Of a stretch of DNA of 36,391 nucleotides, positions 31,512 through 36,391 are shown one piece after another. A model generated the notes under the pieces. The model worked only from the letters and a program-made list of their open reading frames with translations. It searched no databases and was not told the DNA's origin. The stretch's first letter is position 1, and each line of letters begins with the position of its first letter. The position numbers and the translations under genes were made by a program. Source of the DNA: Cognatishimia sp. F0-27 (GTDB lineage: Bacteria; Pseudomonadota; Alphaproteobacteria; Rhodobacterales; Rhodobacteraceae); contig NZ_JAFMPQ010000043.1 of NCBI RefSeq assembly GCF_020667845.1, forward strand, positions 1-36,391, in the 5' to 3' direction.

Positions 31512-32258
31512 TCAGCCAAGCGCGCGCATCCAGTCAAACGTCGCGTCTGGTCCGGCGGGCCGGTATTCGGCCCCGAGCGGGCGTCGCCATCCCAGCGTAT
31601 CGAGATGGGCAAAGATCGCGGCATAGTTCAACTCGCCATGATCCGGCGCGCCACGGTCCGGCACCGAGGCGATCTGGATATGTCCGATGATGGGCAAAAG
31701 GTCGGTCAGCCGCGTGATCACGTCGCCCTCGGTCCGGCCCACATGGTAGCAATCGAACATCAGCCTGAGGTTCGGCGCGCCGATCCGCGCGATGATGCCA
31801 CGCGCCTGATCGGTCCTCGCAAGGAAGTATCCCGGCGCGTCGTGACGGTTGAGCGGCTCGATCAGGATCGTGCGCCGGGTGCGCGCGGCGGCATAGGCGA
31901 GGTTTGTCTCGAAGCACTGCGCCGCGGCATGGCCATCGCCAAAGCCTGCCATCACGTGAATGGCCTGCGCGTCGATCGCGTCGGCATAGGCAATGGCCTC
32001 GTCAATCGCCGCGCGGGCCTCGGTCTCGCGACCGGGCAGGGCCGCCAGACCATTCTCACCCGGCGCACCGCGCCGGGTGTTCAGCCCGAGCATCGGCAGC
32101 CCGGTGGCCTTGAGCGCGGCGCGCAGCTCTTGCACTGGAGTGTCATAGGGCCAATGGCATTCCACCGCGGCAAACCCCGCGGCGTGGGCCGCATGAATCG
32201 CGTCCGGCAACGGACGATCCGTCCATAAAAAGCCGAGATTGGCCGAGAATTCCGTCAT
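31512..32258 (-). CDS. Hydroxypyruvate isomerase-like TIM-barrel protein
   Basis: A 248-residue xylose-isomerase-like barrel protein of the Hyi/OtnI group. Metal-binding and catalytic regions are ILIEPLNRHDAPGYFL, LMFDCYHVGRTEGD, GHIQIASVPDRGAPDHGELNY and the last glutamate in GAEYRPAG. GAAAGGA precedes the start at 32258. Family members interconvert hydroxypyruvate and tartronate semialdehyde or 2-oxo-tetronate isomers. No partner enzyme such as tartronate semialdehyde reductase is adjacent, so its pathway is uncertain; a link to glyoxylate metabolism in the block at 4269-12720 is possible. It stands between a permease and the copper oxidase. Confidence 0.88.
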   Translation of the reverse strand: MTEFSANLGFLWTDRPLPDAIHAAHAAGFAAVECHWPYDTPVQELRAALKATGLPMLGLNTRRGAPGENGLAALPGRETEARAAIDEAIAYADAIDAQAIHVMAGFGDGHAAAQCFETNLAYAAARTRRTILIEPLNRHDAPGYFLARTDQARGIIARIGAPNLRLMFDCYHVGRTEGDVITRLTDLLPIIGHIQIASVPDRGAPDHGELNYAAIFAHLDTLGWRRPLGAEYRPAGPDATFDWMRALG

Positions 32259-32373
32259 CTGGGTCCTTTCAAGGTGGCTATGGCAGCACGTGCCGCCGGT
32301 GCCCGGCTGTCCACTTGGTCCCGGCCGTCCCGCGCATCCTCCGGGCCGTCCCTGCATTCACCACTCCCTGCCG

Positions 32374-32399
32374 GCGCACCCGGACTGCGCACCCGGACT
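32374..32399. repeat. 13-bp tandem duplication upstream of the isomerase-like gene
   Basis: GCGCACCCGGACT occurs twice in direct succession (32374-32386 and 32387-32399), in the 244-bp gap between the copper oxidase stop and the isomerase-like start. A looser pair of GGCCGTCCC-containing repeats precedes it (about 32325-32360). Confidence 0.85.
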
Positions 32400-32502
32400 G
32401 CGCGGTGCGCGCTGCCATCCGAGGGGCCCACGCGTGGCCCGATCCGAGCTGCGCAAGAAACCCCATGCCGCCTCTGCACGCCATCGCGGGCGGCCCGCGG
32501 TC

Positions 32503-33891
32503 TCACACCACGCGCAGCCATGTCATCATGCCACTGGCCGCATGTTCGAGCATGTGGCAGTGCAGGAGCCAATCGCCGGGATTGTCCGCGACAAAGGCAA
32601 TCTCGACCGTCTCGTTGCGTTGCATCAGGATTGTGTCCCGCAACGGGCCCACGGTGCCATCCGCGTCGACCCTGCGGAAATGGTGGCCGTGCAGGTGCAT
32701 CCCATGCGGCCAGGCGGTGTCGTTGGTCATGGCAATCCGCACCGTTTCGCCAAGCCGGGCCTCGATCAGGGGCACGTCGCCCATGTCGGCCATGCCATTG
32801 AACGCCCAGACCTTGCCGGCCGCGGCCATCTCCCGCATGTCCATCATGCGGCCGTCGAGCATTGCGCTCCCGAGGCCGCCCATGGCTCCGCCCTCCATGC
32901 GCAGATCGGCGCGCCGGGCCGTTTCGAGGTCGCCCAGCGGAGGGACCGGGTTGGGGGGCAGGGCACCGGGTGCGGCGAGGCGGGCAGGGCGTGCAACCCC
33001 TGCTACCTCGAACGCGGCCACCGCATAGCCGCCACTCCGTTCGACGCTCACCACAAAGGCTTCTTCGCCTTCCTCGGCCATCACATCGACGATCAGATCG
33101 GCGCGTTGCGACGGCGCAAGCGTGAGGCGGTCGAGCGGTTGCGGCCTGTCGAGCGGCATGCCGTCAAGCGCCACGACCCAGCCCGCAAGCCCGCGCGTCT
33201 CCAGCGTGAAGATCCGAGCATTGGCCGTGTTCACGAGCCGTAGGCGCATCCGCTCGTGTTTCGCAACGCGGCGGCTCCAGGCTCCGTCGCCGTTGACGGT
33301 GATCCAGTTGCCGATCCGCCCGCCATGCGCCCGGTCATGCAAGGCACCGAAACCATCCGCGATCTGTGCGTCATCGGTCAGCCGCCAGTCGTCCAGCAGC
33401 AACACATCGTCAAGATCAACTTCCGGCGCGCCGGCCTTCTCCTCCACGATCAGCGCGCCGTAAAGACCGCGCGCCATCTGCTCAAAGGTCCGGTTATGGG
33501 GGTGATACCAATAAGTGCCCGCATCCGGCAGCGCAAAATCATAAAGAAACCGCCCGCCCGGCGGGGTTGCGTCCTGTGTCATGCCCGCGACACCGTCCAT
33601 CGCATTCTCGATCCTGATGCCGTGCCAATGCACCGATGACGGCTGGGGCAGATCGTTGAGGAACGCGCGGGTGAGCCGCGCACCTTGGCGCGCGCGCAAC
33701 TGTGGTCCGGGCACGGTGCCGTCATATCCCCAGATCCGGGTCTCGGGGTACTCGGGCGGCGCGATGCGCGCCTGTCCGGTGCGGGCATGCAGGACGGGCG
33801 CGTTTTCGGCGCGCAAGGCTGTGGGCAACGCGGTGGCCATGGCAGCGCCGAGCATGGCGCGGTGAAAATGGCGTCGGGTCATGGATGTCAT
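32503..33891 (-). CDS. CueO-like multicopper oxidase with Tat signal and Met-rich segment
   Basis: A 462-residue three-domain multicopper oxidase. The N-terminus TRRHFHRAMLGAAMATALPTALRA is a twin-arginine signal, so the folded enzyme is exported to the periplasm. Copper ligands: HWH at 88-90, HPH at 130-132, HGMHLH at 396-401 and HCHMLEHAASGM at 444-455 with Cys445 and axial Met455. Residues 332-370 hold nine methionines (GRMMDMREMAAAG among them), like the Cu(I)-binding insert of CueO. It probably oxidises Cu(I) to protect against copper. The start at 33891 has AGGA upstream. A CueR/HmrR-type promoter lies about 77-107 bp upstream. No cueR/hmrR or copA is in the window. Confidence 0.93.
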   Translation of the reverse strand: MTSMTRRHFHRAMLGAAMATALPTALRAENAPVLHARTGQARIAPPEYPETRIWGYDGTVPGPQLRARQGARLTRAFLNDLPQPSSVHWHGIRIENAMDGVAGMTQDATPPGGRFLYDFALPDAGTYWYHPHNRTFEQMARGLYGALIVEEKAGAPEVDLDDVLLLDDWRLTDDAQIADGFGALHDRAHGGRIGNWITVNGDGAWSRRVAKHERMRLRLVNTANARIFTLETRGLAGWVVALDGMPLDRPQPLDRLTLAPSQRADLIVDVMAEEGEEAFVVSVERSGGYAVAAFEVAGVARPARLAAPGALPPNPVPPLGDLETARRADLRMEGGAMGGLGSAMLDGRMMDMREMAAAGKVWAFNGMADMGDVPLIEARLGETVRIAMTNDTAWPHGMHLHGHHFRRVDADGTVGPLRDTILMQRNETVEIAFVADNPGDWLLHCHMLEHAASGMMTWLRVV

Positions 33892-34196
33892 ATCGGCGAT
33901 CCTAAGATGTGGCGTCGGTCATGGGCAAGACCGCGAAGGCGGTCAGGCCCTGACAGGGTCGGAGAACGATATGGGGTTTCCAGTTGATGGAAGGTCAAGT
34001 GCGAAAAATCGCGCGTCGTGTCGTGCAAGTGGGCCAAGGCGCCGCGCGCGCGGGAAAGCGCGCCTGGTCAGATGACTGCACACCTCGTTGCGTGTCGCGA
34101 CGGGGTCGGTCACACGTTCAAAGTGTCGCGTCTCCATCCGAAAATGGGCGCGATACCCTGAAGGCACCACTCACACAAAGGACAAAGAGGACACTC
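33892..34196. other. 305-bp divergent control region
   Basis: Between the leftward copper oxidase and the rightward lipoprotein. It holds a MerR-type promoter for the oxidase (33968-33998) and two small hairpins in its leader: GACCGC/GCGGTC (33929-33944) and CCCT/AGGG (33948-33958). The right part must contain the lipoprotein promoter; I see no clear element. No gene is evident. Confidence 0.6.
33968..33998 (-). promoter_or_regulatory. CueR/HmrR-type promoter-operator of the multicopper oxidase gene
   Basis: On the minus strand, TTGACC (33998-33993) is followed by a 19-bp spacer and CATATC (33973-33968). The long spacer contains the dyad TTCCA-TCAAC-TGGAA preceded by ACC, closely matching copper-responsive MerR-family operators (ACCTTCC-N7-GGAAGGT type). 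A 19-bp spacer is the hallmark of promoters that MerR proteins activate by DNA distortion. The oxidase ATG lies about 77 bp downstream. Control by copper is therefore predicted, with the regulator encoded elsewhere. Confidence 0.78.
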
Positions 34197-34493
34197 ATGA
34201 ATTTCAAAGCAGTCACGATCTTGATCGCGGCCCTGCCGCTTGCCGCTTGCGTCGAAGAGGCCGCAGCGCCCGTCGGTCAGCCCGCGGTCGGCAGCGCGTC
34301 CGATCTGAGCTCTTTTCAAGGTGCGCGGGCCGGACAGGCAGAGATGGGTATCCGCAACCTCGGTTATGAACCCATCCGGTCAGAGGGGCTGACCACGTTC
34401 TGGTTCAATCGTGCAACCGGTGCCTGCGCCCGGATCGTGACTTCCGAAGGGCGGTACGAATCCGTGACCATGCTGCCCGCGGGAGATTGCTGA
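34197..34493 (+). CDS. Small lipoprotein, 98 residues
   Basis: MNFKAVTILIAALPLAACVEE carries a lipobox (LAAC, cysteine at residue 18), so the mature protein is lipid-anchored in the envelope. After a linker, the C-terminal part (about 48-98) has GIRNLGYEPIRSEGLTTFWFNRATGACARIVTSEGRY, a compact beta-type domain with two further cysteines (in GACA and the final GDC). AAAGAGG precedes the start at 34197. I do not recognise a named family. It precedes the exported SH3 protein in the same direction by 363 bp; a joint envelope role is possible. Confidence 0.85.
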   Translation: MNFKAVTILIAALPLAACVEEAAAPVGQPAVGSASDLSSFQGARAGQAEMGIRNLGYEPIRSEGLTTFWFNRATGACARIVTSEGRYESVTMLPAGDC

Positions 34494-34856
34494 GGCGCCG
34501 TGCGCTTCTCGCCTGACGGCATGTAGGCGTTCCCGGCCAGAACGGTCTGCGGGTGGCTGCACGAAGCGGCCCCTCGGCGGGCGCGCCACAGCCGGGAACC
34601 ACCGTGCCGCCGCGCACGCATGATTGCCTTGCGGTTCGACCGGGTCGCAAGGCACGCGCCAGGGTCCAGAGGCCGATATGCCATGAGACAGGTGGCGCAT
34701 CCTTGCCGCGGGGCCATTGCCTCCTGCGCACCCGACCGCGTGGCACCCCGCGTTTCGACGTCGCGGAGCGCGCGAGAGAAGACACCTGACCGCTGGTGCG
34801 CTGTGGCGTCTGTGCGCGCGCTGGTCTCACTTACGCCTGATTACGGAGTCCTCGCC
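34494..34856 (+). other. 363-bp gap between the lipoprotein and the SH3 protein
   Basis: Open frames cross it on both strands but are Arg/Pro/Ala-rich without recognisable features. A GGAG site at 34844-34847 serves the next gene. I see no convincing gene, repeat or terminator. Confidence 0.6.
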
Positions 34857-35927
34857 ATGAGAATTACGTCCCTCCTGCTAAGCGCCGCTCTTGCCATGAG
34901 CGCGCCCGCCCTCGCCATCGCGCAAAATGACATGCGCACCGAACAGGTCCGCTTTGACGCCGGCAGTTCCGGCACCACGATCGCGGGCAGAATTACCGGC
35001 TACGAAAACGTGCTCTACAAGATCGGAGCAGAAGCCGGTCAGCGCATGCAGGTGCGTTTGGACCCGTCGAACCTCGCCACCTATTTCAACGTCTACGCGC
35101 CCGGCAGCGGTCCGGGAGATGAGGCGCTCGCGGTGAGCCAGATGATCGGCGAAAGTGTGCCCGACCTCAATCTGTACGACGCCACGCTGCCGGTGTCGGG
35201 GGACTATACGATCTCGGTCTACATGATGCGCAGCGCTGCGCGCCGCGACGAGGTCTCTGACTACAGCCTTGCGATCAGCATCACGGGAGAGACCGGCACC
35301 GTGGTCGAGGCCGATTACGCCGACGGCTTGCAGGGTGGTCCGGATTTCTACCAGGTGTCCACATCGGGTGGCGGTTTGAACCTGCGCGCCGCGCCGTCCG
35401 CCGGGGCCGCGGTGGTGGTCAGGCTGAACAACGGCCAAAACCTGCGCAACCTCGGTTGCCGGATGGCCGAAGGCCGCCGCTGGTGTCGCGTGGCGACGCT
35501 GGCCGATCCCGGCAATGAAGGATGGGCCGCGGGTGACTTTCTGATCGAGGGCAGCGGCGATGCCTCGGCTGGCACAGGCGGTGGTGGTGGTGGCTCCGCC
35601 AGCTCCGGTGATAAGACCGAGACGGTTGTGGTGCGCTTTCCCTCCGGCACGACCGGCACCGAGCTGACCGGGTCGCTGGCGCCCGGAGCCTCGCGCCGCT
35701 ACGTGCTGGGCGCGGCGAACGAGCAGTTTCTTTACGTGCGCGTCGCAGCGCAGGGACCGGGCCTGTATTACCAGATCTTCAACCCGGACAGGTCCTTCCT
35801 GCTCGACATGGTCTCTTCCGACAATGAATATCGTGGTCAGCTCTGGCAGTCGGGGGATCACGTGATCGAAGTGATCAATCGCGGTGGCGCGACCACGAAC
35901 TACGCCGTGATCTTCGGGATCGACTGA
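34857..35927 (+). CDS. Exported SH3-domain protein with duplicated flanking domains
   Basis: A 356-residue secreted protein. The signal peptide is MRITSLLLSAALAMSAPALA with cleavage near residues 20-23. Domain 1 (about 28-155) is a beta-sandwich of the kind seen in pre-peptidase C-terminal domains. A bacterial SH3 domain follows (about 170-230), with LNLRAAPSAGAAVVVRLNNGQ and a cysteine pair in GCRMAEGRRWCRV. A Gly/Ser-rich linker (about 231-258) precedes domain 2 (about 262-356), which resembles domain 1: VRFDAGSSGTTIAGRI versus VRFPSGTTGTELTGSL. The SH3 module suggests binding of cell wall or another envelope ligand. The start at 34857 is fixed by the signal peptide and GGAG. Confidence 0.85.
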   Translation: MRITSLLLSAALAMSAPALAIAQNDMRTEQVRFDAGSSGTTIAGRITGYENVLYKIGAEAGQRMQVRLDPSNLATYFNVYAPGSGPGDEALAVSQMIGESVPDLNLYDATLPVSGDYTISVYMMRSAARRDEVSDYSLAISITGETGTVVEADYADGLQGGPDFYQVSTSGGGLNLRAAPSAGAAVVVRLNNGQNLRNLGCRMAEGRRWCRVATLADPGNEGWAAGDFLIEGSGDASAGTGGGGGGSASSGDKTETVVVRFPSGTTGTELTGSLAPGASRRYVLGAANEQFLYVRVAAQGPGLYYQIFNPDRSFLLDMVSSDNEYRGQLWQSGDHVIEVINRGGATTNYAVIFGID

Positions 35928-36299
35928 CACCCGCGCCACTGCACCTGTCCAACGGACACCCGCGCCTGTCGGTCCACGACAGTCGGGCGCGGCAGTGGGG
36001 GCGCCCAAACGGACTCGGGTCTGATCGGAGTGGCGGCCACTGTGCCGGCGGATGGCGTTGCGAGGCGATTATCGGCAAGCCTCTGCGCGACGACCGGCCC
36101 GGCACAGGCAGACCGTCGTCCTGTGCCTGAACGGGACGAACAGCGGCTCGTCCGCGCGGTGGCGGATCTGACTGAGGTGACTGACGCGGGCACGCCGCAG
36201 ACCAAGGCGGGCAGAGCGGATTCAACGGCAGGCGGTATTGCACCCTTCAAGTCGACGATGAGGGCCTTGCGTCCAGACAGGGACTCGGGTCACGTCTCT
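35928..36299. other. Gene-free region before the terminal repeats
   Basis: After the SH3 gene. It contains two copies of GACACCCGCGCC (35926 and 35955), a small palindrome TGTCC-AAC-GGACA (35946-35958), and a possible bulged hairpin with CGCGCC...GGCGCG arms (35961-35991) that might terminate the SH3 transcript. Frames of about 100 codons exist on both strands, but neither resembles a known protein. Confidence 0.55.
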
Positions 36300-36391
36300 G
36301 ACGTGGGTCTGACGTGGGTCTGACGTGGGTCTGACGTGGGTCTGACGTGGGTCTGACGTGGGTCTGACGTGGGTCTGACGTGGGTCTGACG
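36300..36391. repeat. 11-bp tandem repeat array, eight full copies
   Basis: Eight perfect copies of GACGTGGGTCT (36300-36387) plus a 4-base partial copy run off the right edge. A degenerate copy (ACTCGGGTCAC, about 36283-36293) precedes them. The unit is not a multiple of three, and a stop (TGA) falls in every plus-strand frame, so it is noncoding on that strand; the minus strand is open through it. Confidence 0.97.

Noticed and set aside
36030-36323. A 97-codon frame before the terminal repeats
   Set aside because: No recognisable domain, no good ribosome binding site, and it ends inside the 11-bp repeat array.

Overview
The window reads as a segment of a high-GC alphaproteobacterial chromosome, most likely from the Rhodobacterales (Roseobacter/Rhodobacteraceae). 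The basis is the protein style and gene content: a TRAP transporter with its intercistronic hairpin, a PcaQ-type regulator next to pobA and pca genes, and carbohydrate ABC, APC and AbrB-type transporters. There are no rRNA or tRNA genes, insertion sequences, phage genes or CRISPR arrays. Both ends lie inside perfect short tandem repeats (9-bp units on the left, 11-bp units on the right), so the window may be a whole contig that broke at repeats.

Left block (1-4097): a repeat-coded tail of an edge-truncated frame, an orphan family 5 solute-binding protein, a 26-bp tandem repeat array in a 594-bp intergenic region, a small hypothetical protein, and a winged-helix/TPR regulator of the CadC/adenylate-cyclase-like type.

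Block 2 (4269-12720): two divergent operons around a promoter that overlaps an 18-bp perfect palindrome. Leftward run a glyoxylate-family class V aminotransferase, TRAP transporter dctPQM and a GlcG/HbpS-like protein. Rightward run a 962-residue fused FAD/Fe-S 2-hydroxyacid dehydrogenase and a GntR/FCD regulator. Together they suggest import of a 2-hydroxyacid (glycolate is one candidate), oxidation to the 2-oxoacid, and transamination.

Block 3 (12887-23820): a crotonase-fold protein lacking both classical catalytic glutamates, a family III CoA-transferase, a complete carbohydrate-type ABC transporter (binding protein, two permeases, ATPase), a LacI regulator, a bicupin, an alpha/beta hydrolase, a RraA-like aldolase/decarboxylase-fold protein, and a convergent Rid protein lacking the canonical arginine. 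This looks like a catabolic locus whose substrate cannot be named from sequence, and it is the best candidate for an undescribed pathway.

Block 4 (24620-31468): an AbrB-type membrane protein, then a protocatechuate operon pobA-pcaC-pcaH-pcaG divergent from pcaQ, then an APC permease. The operon converts 4-hydroxybenzoate through protocatechuate to carboxymuconate, but pcaB and pcaD are not in the window.

Right block (31512-36391): a hydroxypyruvate-isomerase-like TIM barrel protein, a Tat-exported CueO-like multicopper oxidase with a CueR/HmrR-type promoter (19-bp spacer), a small lipoprotein, an exported SH3 protein with duplicated flanking domains, and the terminal 11-bp repeat array. Short tandem duplications with different units recur in many intergenic regions, which appears to be a trait of this genome.
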